A stretch of 64,000 nt of DNA from Streptomyces sp. AV19 (GCF_015999245.1 NZ_JAEAMR010000009.1:263806-327805); one strand, 5' to 3'. Counted from the first letter of the stretch, positions 23,437 to 31,450 are shown. Program-made: numbers and translations. Notes: generated from the letters alone by a model not told the origin.

Positions 23437-23813
23437 TACCCACGGTTAATGGGGGCGGGCCCGCGCCCGGCGACGGGCATTGGCCCGCCCCCTCCCTCGC
23501 CGTAGCCCGCTTTCTTTGGGCCCGAAGGGTCCGAGACGAAAGGGGAAGTCGAACCCCGTCGGCACAGCGACGCGTCGCTCCTCGTACCACTCCAGCGGGT
23601 GCGCTCCCAGCCGCCCTCACCGGAGGGACCGGCGGCCTCGATGGCGATGCCGGACCACAGGGCCAGGACATGCGCCCGCTCGGTCAGCGCCGCGCCGCTG
23701 ATGGCCTGGTCGAACTCGGCACGCACACCCTCGGGAAGAGCACGCCGGATCTCCGCGCTGGTGCGCAGCCGCCCGGGAGGATCGCATGACCGCTCGGCGG
23801 GTTGTGCGCTCAT
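23436..23813 (-). CDS. DUF6247-like small protein with repeat-derived C-terminus
   Basis: A 125-residue frame from ATG 23813. Its N-terminal half (RTSAEIRRALPEGVRAEFDQ followed by an Ala-rich helix and LALWSGIAIEAAG) resembles the DUF6247 pattern of actinobacteria, small proteins often beside toxin-like genes. From about residue 88 the sequence (FVSDPSGPKKAGYGEGGGGP) is encoded by repeat C. The gene therefore seems to have lost its own 3' end to the repeat and reads through to a stop beyond it. Function unknown. The neighbours are other small accessory genes. Confidence 0.55.
   Translation of the reverse strand: MSAQPAERSCDPPGRLRTSAEIRRALPEGVRAEFDQAISGAALTERAHVLALWSGIAIEAAGPSGEGGWERTRWSGTRSDASLCRRGSTSPFVSDPSGPKKAGYGEGGGGPMPVAGRGPAPINRG
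23491..23538 (+). repeat. Dispersed repeat C, copy 2
   Basis: CCTCCCTCGCCGTAGCCCGC then TTTCTTTGGGCCCGAAGGGT and CCGAGACG. Read on the minus strand it supplies the C-terminal codons of the overlapping DUF6247-like gene. Confidence 0.8.
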
Positions 23814-23910
23814 GCTGTGCGCTCCTCTCCGACGCAGCGATGCCGCAGCCCGCTGGATCGTACGGCGCCCTCCACCCGCCCGCGTGACCTCGATCGCTCC
23901 GAGGCGCCGT

Positions 23911-24177
23911 TCAGACGGCCAGGCGCCACATGCTGGTACTCGTACCCCAACGACTGAGGTTGTGGAGCCCGAGCGCGATGAGAGTGGCGGCCGAGCGGTC
24001 GGCCCGCTCCCGGTCGCGCGGTGGCGCGGTGACCGCCACCGGGGGCTCCGGCATGCGCAGCGCGGCGTAGTCCGTGAAACGGCGCGCGCCGCAGTCGCGG
24101 CAGCGCGCCTCGCCGTCGCCCGGCTCCCAGCCGGAGCGGTGCTCGCAATGCCGCACCAAGCGTCCTACGGCTCGCAT
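23911..24177 (-). CDS. Small Cys-containing accessory protein, unknown function
   Basis: An 88-residue protein, MRAVGRLVRHCEHRSGWEPG then DGEARCRDCGARRFTDYAAL. Cys and His spacing (CEH ... CRDC) suggests a zinc ribbon. The ATG at 24177 has GAGGAGGGG six bases upstream and overlaps the stop of the next gene upstream (TGATG), so the two are coupled. I do not recognise a family with confidence. It sits in the repeat-flanked patch beside an XRE/DUF397 pair. Confidence 0.65.
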   Translation of the reverse strand: MRAVGRLVRHCEHRSGWEPGDGEARCRDCGARRFTDYAALRMPEPPVAVTAPPRDRERADRSAATLIALGLHNLSRWGTSTSMWRLAV

Positions 24178-24515
24178 CAGTTGCCCCTCCTCGGTGCGGG
24201 CGCGGAGTGCGCCACGATCCAGTGCGTGTACGCGGCAGCGGTGGCGTTCCGCGAGCGGGTGACGTCGCCGCCCTCGGCGGCGTTCCTCTTGGCTGCTTCG
24301 AGCGCGGCGCACTCGTCGCAGCCGGTCTGGTAGGGGCGCAGGCCGGCGGCCTGCCGCTCCTCCCGGGTCGCCAGGCGCAGGGCACTGGGCGGTACGCCCC
24401 AGGGGTCACCGCCGCTCAGCGCACGCACCCGTACGAGGTCATCGGCGGCCTCCGCGACCTGTACGAGGACGCCGTCGCGCACGTCCACCACGTAGCTGCC
24501 TGCTCGGTATGTCAC
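24177..24515 (-). CDS. Small accessory protein of unknown function, divergent from XRE gene
   Basis: A 112-residue protein from GTG 24515 (MTYRAGSYVVDVRDGVLVQV). The first half is a small beta-rich module, with GGDPWGVPPSALRLATREER next. The second half has YQTGCDECAALEAAKRNAAE, a CxxC motif in a helical context. AAAGGGG precedes the start. It is translationally coupled to the following Cys-rich gene and divergent from an XRE regulator across 158 bases. Such small ORFs are common partners of WhiJ-like loci in streptomycetes; the function is unknown. Confidence 0.7.
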   Translation of the reverse strand: MTYRAGSYVVDVRDGVLVQVAEAADDLVRVRALSGGDPWGVPPSALRLATREERQAAGLRPYQTGCDECAALEAAKRNAAEGGDVTRSRNATAAAYTHWIVAHSAPAPRRGN

Positions 24516-24673
24516 TGCCGGACCCCTTTGCACCTGTCCTCTATAGACACCTTGGAGCTACGAGAAATATCATTGCAAATTTTCAACTCATAGTTCCCAC
24601 TAAAGAGTTAACCGGCGTACCCACGCTGACGGTTGTCGTAGAGTCGAGCCCCGAAAGTGAGGGAGGTGATCAC

Positions 24674-25549
24674 TTGCCGGACCCTGTGCCCGCCCTGATG
24701 CGCCGACGCCTCGGAGCAGAGCTACGGACGATGCGGATTCGGGCGGGCCTGAGTCTCGTGAAAGCCGCCAAGCTGCTCGGCGTAACGGGCGCACCAAGCC
24801 TGAGCAAGATCGAAAACGGCAAGCTGCGCGCCGACCTCGATAGGTTCTTCCGCGTGTACGGCATCAAGGACGAGGCACGCATCGCCGAGGTCCGGAGGCT
24901 CGCCAAGCTCGCGGAAGTGGGCCGCCGGAGAGGCTTGTTCGCCCAATACGGCGATGTCATCTCCGATTCGTTCGCCGACGTCATCGAGCTCGAAGAGCTG
25001 GCGAGCCAGGCCGACACCTACGCGGCACTGGTCGTTCCGGAGCTGCTGCAGACGATGGACTACGCCTGCGCGGTCATCGAAGGCAGCCGAGCCTGGAGCA
25101 CCACCCGCCAGGCGAGGGCCTTCGCCGAACTACGGATGAAGCGCCAACACGCACTGACTCGGCGCCAGTTCGAAGACCGGCCCATGACGCCGCTCATGAT
25201 GCGCTGCGTACTCGACGAGGCATGCCTGAGACGCCAGGCAGCAGAGCCGAGAGTCCTGCAAGGCCAGCTCAAGCGCCTACTGGACGTCTCCGAGATGCCG
25301 AACATCGAGATCCGGGTCATGCCGTTCAGCGCCGGGACGCACACCGGCCTCAACGGGGCGTACACCCTCTTCCACTTCGACGAAGGAGAGCCGGTGGTCG
25401 CCATCGAGCCGATGACGACCTCCTTCTACCTGGAGGAGGACGCCCACGTCGTACGCTACGAATCGGCGTTCAACCACCTGCGCGAGCAGGCCCTCGGCGC
25501 GGCCGACTCCCGCGACTTCATCAACAGCCTGATCAAGCAGGGGAGTTGA
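24674..25549 (+). CDS. WhiJ-like XRE-family regulator with DUF5753 domain
   Basis: A 291-residue protein. An N-terminal helix-turn-helix spans about residues 8-65 (LRTMRIRAGLSLVKAAKLLG and SLSKIENGKLRADL). The rest is the DUF5753 ligand-like domain (YAALVVPELLQTMDYACAVI, VLDEACLRRQAAEP, IEIRVMPFSAGTHTGLNGAY). The start is TTG 24674, chosen for a perfect Shine-Dalgarno GGAGGTGATC seven bases upstream. Its stop overlaps the TTG start of the DUF397 gene, the usual pairing in Streptomyces. These pairs influence differentiation and antibiotic onset in some cases. Codon use is less GC-extreme than the flanking core. Confidence 0.9.
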   Translation: MPDPVPALMRRRLGAELRTMRIRAGLSLVKAAKLLGVTGAPSLSKIENGKLRADLDRFFRVYGIKDEARIAEVRRLAKLAEVGRRRGLFAQYGDVISDSFADVIELEELASQADTYAALVVPELLQTMDYACAVIEGSRAWSTTRQARAFAELRMKRQHALTRRQFEDRPMTPLMMRCVLDEACLRRQAAEPRVLQGQLKRLLDVSEMPNIEIRVMPFSAGTHTGLNGAYTLFHFDEGEPVVAIEPMTTSFYLEEDAHVVRYESAFNHLREQALGAADSRDFINSLIKQGS

Positions 25550-25746
25550 ACAGACACGTCTTCCGGAAGAGCACCTACAGCTCCGGCAGCCGGAACTGCG
25601 CAGAGGTTGCCCTCCCCGGCAACACGGCAGATGTCCTGATCCGCGACTCGAAGCGCCCCGGCGCACCCGTACTCAGGCTGGGAGCGACCACCTTCGCCTT
25701 CTTCACGCGGGGGACCACAACCGGCCACCTCGCCCTGCGCGGATAG
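25546..25746 (+). CDS. DUF397 protein, partner of the XRE regulator
   Basis: A 66-residue DUF397 protein: FRKSTYSSGSRNCAEVALP, a conserved VLIRDSKRPGAPVLRLG, and FAFFTRGTTTGHLAL. The start TTG overlaps the regulator's TGA (TTGA), with GCAGGGGAG upstream. DUF397 proteins accompany WhiJ-like regulators and may antagonise them, like a small anti-regulator. The length is typical. Confidence 0.88.
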   Translation: MNRHVFRKSTYSSGSRNCAEVALPGNTADVLIRDSKRPGAPVLRLGATTFAFFTRGTTTGHLALRG

Positions 25747-25903
25747 CGGGCAATCGGGTGTGCACACCAGTCCGTCATCACACCCAAAGTGCCCGCAATT
25801 CACAAGTCGACCACCACACGACCACCGCGCCGCGCATCAGGCCCGCAGCCCACTGCATGGCATGCGCACGAACGACTGGGCACCCGGAGACCGGCCCCGG
25901 CCA

Positions 25904-25952
25904 CCCCCTGCCGTAGCCAGCCCGCTTTGGGCCCGAAGGGCCCGAGACGAGA
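25904..25952 (+). repeat. Dispersed repeat C, copy 3
   Basis: CCCCTGCCGTAGCCAGCCCG then CTTTGGGCCCGAAGGGCCCG and AGACGAGAC. It is in the same orientation as copy 2. Together the three copies bracket the accessory genes at 23.4-25.7 kb. Confidence 0.8.
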
Positions 25953-26024
25953 CGGGCAGCCGCTCGATCACCATGCCGCCCCGACCGGCGACGGCAAGGC
26001 CAGCGGGTGACCGGGACTGTGAGG

Positions 26025-26954
26025 CTATGACTTGTACCAGCCCGGGAGCAGCTTGATGCGGGCCACGTTGGCATTGCAACTACCCGACTCGCACGACAGC
26101 TTGATGTCGTTCTTGCCGTTGTTGAGCTGAACGTAGTTGTAGGTATACGACCAGCTGGTGCTGCCATAGCTCTTCAGCTTCACCGTGGTGTCGAGCTTCT
26201 TGCCGTTGATCCACAGCGAGCCGCTTGCGTCCCCGCCCGGTGCGCCGTATTCGACGTACACCGTGTAGTCACCCGCGCTCGGGACACTCACGCCGTTCCA
26301 CTCGATCGAGGCACCCGGCTTCATGACGACATAGGTGCCACCATCCGACGGCGCCCCCTTGACGTCCTTGGACGTGGTCGCGCCGCCGCCCAGGCGGAGG
26401 GTCCCGGCGTCCCGCTGCAGGTCCTTCACCGGCTTGCCGGTCGGCTTGTCGTCGCCGTCCTTCTTCTTCTCGTCCTTCTTCTTTTCCTCGGCGCTCGGCG
26501 ACTGCGAGCCGTCCGCGTTCAAGGACGTGCTCTTGTCGTCGCCGTTGTCCTGGTTCAGGACAATCGCGGTGCCGATGCCGCCCGCCACGACCAGCACCAC
26601 GGCTATCGCGGCTATGAGCAGCCCCCGCCGCTTCGGGCGGGGCTGCGAGCCGGGCGGCGCCGGGCGGGCCGGGGCGCCGCCGCCGGGGAGGGTCTCCGGG
26701 GCGGCGTAGTGCGGTGCCGGCTGGTGCTGCGGGGGGATGCCCGCGCCGTACGTACCACCGCTCGGCTGCGGGTTGTACTGGCGGGAGCCGACCGGGCGGA
26801 CCTGGTTGTACGACGTGCGGGGGACGCCGGGCTGCGGGGCCTGGCCGCCCTGCGTGCCGCCGGCGCCGCCCTCCGAGCGGTAGAGGTGGGCGAACGGGTC
26901 GTCCTCCTCCGGCTTGCCCGTGCCGTCGGCGCCGCCGTTGTTACCGGCCGTCAT
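26025..26954 (-). CDS. Single-pass membrane protein with extracytoplasmic CBM6/35-like domain
   Basis: A 309-residue protein. The first 108 or so residues are Pro/Gly/Gln-rich and presumably cytoplasmic. A basic stop (RPKRR) precedes one membrane helix (LLIAAIAVVLVVAGGIGTAI). A Lys/Asp/Glu linker follows, then a beta-sandwich of about 125 residues (LRLGGGATTSKDVKG, AGDYTVYVEYGAPGGDASGS, LWINGKKLDTTVKL) ending in CESGSCNANVARIKLLPG, typical of CBM6/CBM35-type carbohydrate-binding modules. It may bind cell-wall or extracellular glycans. No catalytic domain is present. It lies downstream of cdgB on the same strand, 166 bases away. Confidence 0.82.
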   Translation of the reverse strand: MTAGNNGGADGTGKPEEDDPFAHLYRSEGGAGGTQGGQAPQPGVPRTSYNQVRPVGSRQYNPQPSGGTYGAGIPPQHQPAPHYAAPETLPGGGAPARPAPPGSQPRPKRRGLLIAAIAVVLVVAGGIGTAIVLNQDNGDDKSTSLNADGSQSPSAEEKKKDEKKKDGDDKPTGKPVKDLQRDAGTLRLGGGATTSKDVKGAPSDGGTYVVMKPGASIEWNGVSVPSAGDYTVYVEYGAPGGDASGSLWINGKKLDTTVKLKSYGSTSWSYTYNYVQLNNGKNDIKLSCESGSCNANVARIKLLPGWYKS

Positions 26955-27120
26955 CCCTTGTCACTCCCCACGTGATGTGCCCGTCGGCACCCACGTTGCT
27001 GTGCACCGGATCACGCGGTTGGCGAGGCCGGTTCGGCCGCCACGGTCCGGGGGCGGTGCCGTTCGGCGCAGCCTACCTCGGGCCACCCGCCCGCGCGCAG
27101 CCCGCACCTCGGCCCGGCCC

Positions 27121-28860
27121 TCAGCCCGCACGGCGTCCCGCCCGGGCCCGGGACCTCTTCTCGACGTACATCCGCTGGTCGGCGGAGCGCAGCACCTCGT
27201 CCGCGGACATGCCGCAGCCCGCCCAGCCGATGCCGAAGCTGGCCCCGACGCGGACCGCGCGGCCGTCCACCCGTATCGGGGGGATGATCGCGTTCCGCAG
27301 CCGGACGGCGAGGTCCTCCGCGTCGGCGAGACCCAGCCCGTCGGCCAGGACGACGAACTCGTCGCCGCCGAGCCGGGCCACCGTGTCGCCGTCGCGGACG
27401 CCGTCGGTCAGCCGGCGGGCGACCTCGATCAGGACGGCGTCGCCGGTGTGGTGGCCGAAGCGGTCGTTGATCGACTTGAAGCCGTCGAGGTCGCAGAAGA
27501 GGACGGCAAGGCCCTTGCCGCCGTCGTCGTTGTCCTCGTCGAGGGCGACGGTGTGGACGTGGTGGTCCGTGTGGTGGCCGAAGCCGCCCTCGATGCCGGC
27601 CGGGTAGTCGTCGACGAGCGTGTGGCCGCGGTCGGCCGCGTACGCCCCGTCCGCGCCCAGCAGGACCGGCTCGCCGAACGGGCCGCCGAAGGGGCTGCCC
27701 ACGCCGACGACCTCCGCGAAGCCGTCGAGCCGGCCGAAGGGGCCGGGGGCGGCCTCCCGCTCGTCGCCGCCCGGCGGGCGGGAGCAGAGCCGGCTGCTGA
27801 GCCGGGCCCGCAACTCGGCGCTGTTGGGCAGGCCGGTGAGCGCGTCGTGGCTGGCGCGGTGGGCGAGCTGGAGCTCGTGCCGCTTGCGGTCCTCGATGTC
27901 CTCGACGTGGGTGAGCAGGAAGCGCGGGCCGTCGGCGGCGTCGGCGACGACGGAGTTGCGCAGCGAGACCCACATGTAGCTGTCGTCGCGCCGGCGCAGC
28001 CGCAGCTCGGCCCGGCCGCCCTCGGCGGAGGTGCGCAGCAGGGTGCCGACGTCGTCGGGGTGGACGAGGTCGGAGAACGAGAGGCGGCGCAGCTGGGAGA
28101 CCGAGCGGCCCAGCAGCCGGCAGAGGGCGTCGTTGATGCGGTGCAGCCGGCCGTGCTGGTCGCCGCCCAGCTCGGCGATGGCCATGCCGCTGGGCGCGTA
28201 CTCGAATGCCTGGCGGAAGCTCTCCTCGCTGGCCCGCAGCGCCTGCTGCTCGCGCTCCAGGCGGACCAGGGCGCGCTGCATGTTGGCCCGCAGCCGGGCG
28301 TTGCTGATGGCGATGGCGGCCTGGAAGGCGTACATCTGCAGGGCCTCGCGGCCCCAGGCGCCCGGGCGGAGGCCGTTGCGCGGCCGGTCGACGGAGATGA
28401 CGCCGAGCAGCTCGCCGGTGGCGGAGCCGGCGGTGTACATGGGGGCGAGGAGCCGGTCCATGGGGTGCCACTCGTCGGCGAAGCCCGGGGCCGGGCCGGT
28501 GGTGCGCCACTGCGGGACGTCGTCCTCGTCGAGCACCCACCCCTCCGTGTACGGGATGAAGCGCAGCTCGCCCCAGCGCTCCCCCATCGACAGCCGGCGC
28601 TCCCAGGACACGCGTGATCCCACGCGGCCGGACAGGAACGCCTCGGCACTCGCGTCGCCCGCCACGGCGGCGACGACGAGGTCACCGTCCGGACGGACCA
28701 GATTGACGGCCGCGAGCTCGTACCCGAGCCCGTTCACCACACCCTCGGCGACCGTCTGCAGGGTGTCCGCGAGACTTCGCGCGCTATTCAGCTCCGCTAC
28801 GGCCTGATGAACCTGCCTCAAGGTCGCCAGACGGACATACGGCTCCGACTCGGTTTCCAT
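27121..28860 (-). CDS. cdgB: GAF-PAS-GGDEF diguanylate cyclase (CdgB-type)
   Basis: A 579-residue cytoplasmic protein making cyclic di-GMP. A GAF domain (about 25-195), a PAS domain (about 210-325, HPDDVGTLLRTS and FLLTHVEDIEDRKRHE) and a GGDEF domain are visible. The catalytic loop is LGGDEF at 498-502 and an RxxD inhibitory site is RDGD at 489-492, so an active, feedback-inhibited enzyme is predicted. No EAL or HD-GYP domain. Residues about 361-449 form a low-complexity, His/Asp-rich insertion inside the GGDEF domain. The architecture matches S. coelicolor CdgB, a known BldD target, and a BldD-like box lies about 90 bases upstream. Confidence 0.93.
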   Translation of the reverse strand: METESEPYVRLATLRQVHQAVAELNSARSLADTLQTVAEGVVNGLGYELAAVNLVRPDGDLVVAAVAGDASAEAFLSGRVGSRVSWERRLSMGERWGELRFIPYTEGWVLDEDDVPQWRTTGPAPGFADEWHPMDRLLAPMYTAGSATGELLGVISVDRPRNGLRPGAWGREALQMYAFQAAIAISNARLRANMQRALVRLEREQQALRASEESFRQAFEYAPSGMAIAELGGDQHGRLHRINDALCRLLGRSVSQLRRLSFSDLVHPDDVGTLLRTSAEGGRAELRLRRRDDSYMWVSLRNSVVADAADGPRFLLTHVEDIEDRKRHELQLAHRASHDALTGLPNSAELRARLSSRLCSRPPGGDEREAAPGPFGRLDGFAEVVGVGSPFGGPFGEPVLLGADGAYAADRGHTLVDDYPAGIEGGFGHHTDHHVHTVALDEDNDDGGKGLAVLFCDLDGFKSINDRFGHHTGDAVLIEVARRLTDGVRDGDTVARLGGDEFVVLADGLGLADAEDLAVRLRNAIIPPIRVDGRAVRVGASFGIGWAGCGMSADEVLRSADQRMYVEKRSRARAGRRAG

Positions 28861-28952
28861 GGTTCGCTCTCCCCCGAGACCTCGACAGCGACTCTCCAGA
28901 TTTTCTTGTCGTCCGTTTACACGGCCACTGAATCACAGCGAGCTGACAACTC

Positions 28953-28968
28953 GGTACACAGGGTCAAC
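28953..28968. promoter_or_regulatory. BldD-box-like palindrome upstream of cdgB
   Basis: GGTACACAGGGTCAAC contains ACnCAGnGTnA, the core of the BldD consensus. It lies 93 bases before the cdgB ATG, consistent with BldD-c-di-GMP feedback on its own cyclase. Confidence 0.6.
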
Positions 28969-29183
28969 AAATAGGGCCTTATGTGACTCATGTCACAGGT
29001 CGATCTTGGTCGGAACGCTTCGGTAAATGCCGCCCATTGACCGTTCACGAATAGCAAATAAGGCAGCCCCTGCCGCGTTCCCGGAACGCTTCGCAGCGCG
29101 AAAGCGGAGCTGGCCCTAGTCCCTATTACCAGTCCGTCCCTGGTCCCGCAGCCCGATGCAACGGCCCGTCGGGGACGGCTAGC

Positions 29184-29744
29184 GTGCTGGGCGTGTTGCA
29201 GACGACTTCGCCCGCAGAGGCCCGCATACCGCATCCTGACGGTGTGACCGCCGAGGAATTCCGCGCAGCTCTCGCCCGCCTCGCCGCCGGTGTGGTGCTG
29301 GTGACGGCGCACGACCCCGAGGAGGGCCCGCACGGCGAGGATGTGGGGATGACGGCGACGGCGTTCCTCTCCGTGTCCCTGGATCCGCCGCTCGTGATGG
29401 TGAGCGTTCGCAACGATTCGCGCATGGAGGACCTGCTCGACCGGCAACCGCTGTGGGCGGTGTCCCTGCTCTCGGAGAGCCAGCGGCACATCGCGGGCCG
29501 CTTCGCGATGAAGGGCCGCGTCAGCGACCGGCTGCTCTTCGAGGACTTCCCCTGGGAGCGCGGCGAGGTCTCGGGCGCGCCCCTGGTACGGGGCTCGCTC
29601 GCGGTGGTGGAGTGCCGGACCGAGCAGCGGGTGGCCGCGGGCGATCACACGCTCTACATCGGCCGGGTGCTCGGCGCGGCCACCCCCAGCGCGGACAGCT
29701 CCCCCCTGATGTACTTCCGCGGCCGCTACCGGCAGCTGTCGTAG
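29184..29744 (+). CDS. Flavin reductase-like (FMN-binding split-barrel) protein
   Basis: A 186-residue protein of the flavin reductase family. FRAALARLAAGVVLVTA opens the split barrel, GMTATAFLSVSLDPPLVMVS is the FMN-binding signature, and WAVSLLSESQRHIAGRFA and VVECRTEQRVAAGDHTLYIG follow. It would supply reduced flavin or act on a small substrate, with NAD(P)H. No monooxygenase partner is adjacent. GTG 29184 is used, though a second GTG nine bases on (29193) is equally plausible. It is divergent from cdgB. Confidence 0.88.
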   Translation: MLGVLQTTSPAEARIPHPDGVTAEEFRAALARLAAGVVLVTAHDPEEGPHGEDVGMTATAFLSVSLDPPLVMVSVRNDSRMEDLLDRQPLWAVSLLSESQRHIAGRFAMKGRVSDRLLFEDFPWERGEVSGAPLVRGSLAVVECRTEQRVAAGDHTLYIGRVLGAATPSADSSPLMYFRGRYRQLS

Positions 29745-30149
29745 CACCGGACGACGCGTTCGGCGCCCGCCCGGTCGGCCCTGCCGCCGTCTGCTCAGCC
29801 GGCCCTGCCGCCACCCGGCGGGCGGCCTGCGGCTCCTGCGGGCGGATCGCCGCTCGGGCTGCCGCACCCGCCGCTTCGGCGGCGAAGGGCCGCCGAAGTG
29901 GGCGCCGAACGCGTCGGCTTGACGCGCGGACCACCGCCTCGGCGCACGAACGACGTACGGCCGCCGGCCGCCACGACCTGGCCCTACGCCCGACGCCCGA
30001 GCCGAAGCCCCGCGGCCTGTCCGGCCAACCGGCGACCCGCTGCACCAGCGGCGGCACACCCCCAGGCGGTGGTCCATCCGCTTCAACGGGCTCAACGGGG
30101 CGCCCGCCGCCCGGACATGGCCGCCGCCCCCGGCACAGCGCCCCCGCCC
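29745..30149. other. GC-rich intergenic region, no gene recognised
   Basis: 405 bases between the flavin reductase and arfB stops. Frames here show poor codon bias and no ribosome sites. The short motif CGGCCCTGCCGCC is repeated near the start. No clear hairpin or repeat-family member is seen. Confidence 0.4.
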
Positions 30150-30575
30150 TCAGTCCCAGCGACCCGAGCGCCCCCGCTTCGTGTCCGACCGCTGCTTCTT
30201 CTCCCTGAGCCGCCGCTCGTTGATGCCGCGCGGGATCCGCGTCGCCCGCCGCGCCTTGGGCGGGGGTGCCGTCGCCTCGGCCAGCAGGGCGGTCATGCGG
30301 ACCGCCGCCGTCTCGCGATTGCGCCACTGGGAGCGGTGCTCCGAGGCCCGTACGGTCAGCACGCCGCCCGTCAGGCGGCCGGCCAGCCGCTCCAGGGCGC
30401 GCTCCTTCCACACGGCGGGCAGCGCCTCCGTGGCGGCCAGGTCGAAGCGCAGCTCCACCTGACTGTCGCTGGTGTTGACGTGCTGGCCGCCCGGGCCGGA
30501 GGAGCGCGAGAAGCGCCACACCAGCTCCGCCTCGGGCAGGGCCACGGCACCGCGGATGACGTGGGGACCGGACAT
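30150..30575 (-). CDS. arfB: Alternative ribosome-rescue peptidyl-tRNA hydrolase ArfB
   Basis: A 141-residue release-factor-like protein that frees stalled ribosomes. The catalytic SRSSGPGGQHVNTSDSQVEL holds the GGQ motif, WRNRETAAVRM is the following helix, and a highly basic tail (INERRLREKKQRSDTKRGR) is the mRNA-channel-binding extension. No stop-codon-recognition domain, as expected for ArfB/YaeJ. ATG 30575 begins MSGPHVIRGAVALPEAEL; the 17 extra upstream codons have no support. Confidence 0.93.
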   Translation of the reverse strand: MSGPHVIRGAVALPEAELVWRFSRSSGPGGQHVNTSDSQVELRFDLAATEALPAVWKERALERLAGRLTGGVLTVRASEHRSQWRNRETAAVRMTALLAEATAPPPKARRATRIPRGINERRLREKKQRSDTKRGRSGRWD

Positions 30576-30787
30576 GGACCCATGGTCGCCCGCTGGGGGT
30601 GCCCATGTCACCTGGGTTTGTCCCACTCCGTCACCGACCTGGCATCAGAAACCGGTAAAGAAAGTAAAGAAGGGTGGAACCTCACCACCCCGACCGACGT
30701 TTACCCGGGTGACAGCGGCTCGCGCCGGCGGCGGCGCGAGCCGCGACCGACGAGAGCCGCGAGCCCGACGAGAAAGGGATCACTCCC

Positions 30788-31363
30788 ATGCCTGTAAGCC
30801 TGTCCAAGGGCGGCAACGTCTCCCTCACCAAGGAGGCCCCGGGCCTGTCGGCCGTCACCGTCGGCCTCGGCTGGGACGTCCGCACCACCACGGGCACGGA
30901 CTTCGACCTCGACGCGAGCGCGATAGCGGTGAACCCCGCCGGCAAGGTCTACTCGGACGCCCACTTCGTCTTCTTCAACAACAAGCAGACGCCCGACGGC
31001 TCCATCGTGCACACCGGCGACAACGTCACCGGCCAGGGCGACGGCGACGACGAGCAGATCAACGTCAACCTCGCCGCCCTGCCGGCCGACGTCGACAAGA
31101 TCGTCTTCCCGGTCTCCATCTACGACGCCACCGCGCGCTCGCAGAACTTCGGCCAGGTGCGCAACGCCTACATCCGCGTCGTCAACCAGGCCGGCGGCAC
31201 CGAGATCGCCCGTTACGACCTGAGCGAGGACGCGGCCACCGAGACCGCCATGGTCTTCGGCGAGCTCTACCGCAACGGCGCGGAGTGGAAGTTCCGTGCC
31301 GTGGGCCAGGGTTACGCCTCCGGCCTGGTCGGCATCGCGCAGGACTTCGGCGTCAACGTCTGA
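30788..31363 (+). CDS. TerD-family calcium-binding stress protein
   Basis: A 191-residue TerD-domain protein: VSLSKGGNVSLTKEAPGLSA, VTVGLGWDVRTTTGTDFDLD (acidic Ca-binding strand), HTGDNVTGQGDGDDEQINV with clustered Asp, IYDATARSQNFGQVRNAYIR, and ARYDLSEDAATETAMVFGEL. TerD proteins associate with tellurite and other stress responses and, in streptomycetes, occur in many paralogues. AAAGGGATC precedes the ATG. It is a single-gene unit followed by a tandem repeat and a hairpin terminator. Confidence 0.95.
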   Translation: MPVSLSKGGNVSLTKEAPGLSAVTVGLGWDVRTTTGTDFDLDASAIAVNPAGKVYSDAHFVFFNNKQTPDGSIVHTGDNVTGQGDGDDEQINVNLAALPADVDKIVFPVSIYDATARSQNFGQVRNAYIRVVNQAGGTEIARYDLSEDAATETAMVFGELYRNGAEWKFRAVGQGYASGLVGIAQDFGVNV

Positions 31364-31373
31364 CATTCCACGG

Positions 31374-31445
31374 GCGATTGAGCCGGATCAGGTGATTGAG
31401 CCGGACCGGACCATTGAGCCGGGCCGGGCGATCGATCCGGATCGC
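31374..31445 (+). repeat. Four tandem 18-bp units after terD
   Basis: Four consecutive 18-mers share GATTGAGCCGGA-like sequence: 31374-31391, 31392-31409, 31410-31427 and 31428-31445. In one frame they encode IEPDxx-type hexapeptides, but that frame has no start or ribosome site. They begin ten bases after the terD stop. Confidence 0.75.
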
Positions 31446-31450
31446 GCCAC

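Noticed and set aside
19430..23671. A 1413-codon antisense open frame over nagK-nagA-PfkB-aldolase
   Set aside because: High-GC DNA leaves long open antisense frames. The composition is Arg/Gly/Ala-rich with no domain, and the sense genes are unmistakable.
23186..26024. Integrated plasmid or prophage
   Set aside because: No integrase, transposase, attachment site or phage gene is seen; the nearest tRNA is 15 kb away.
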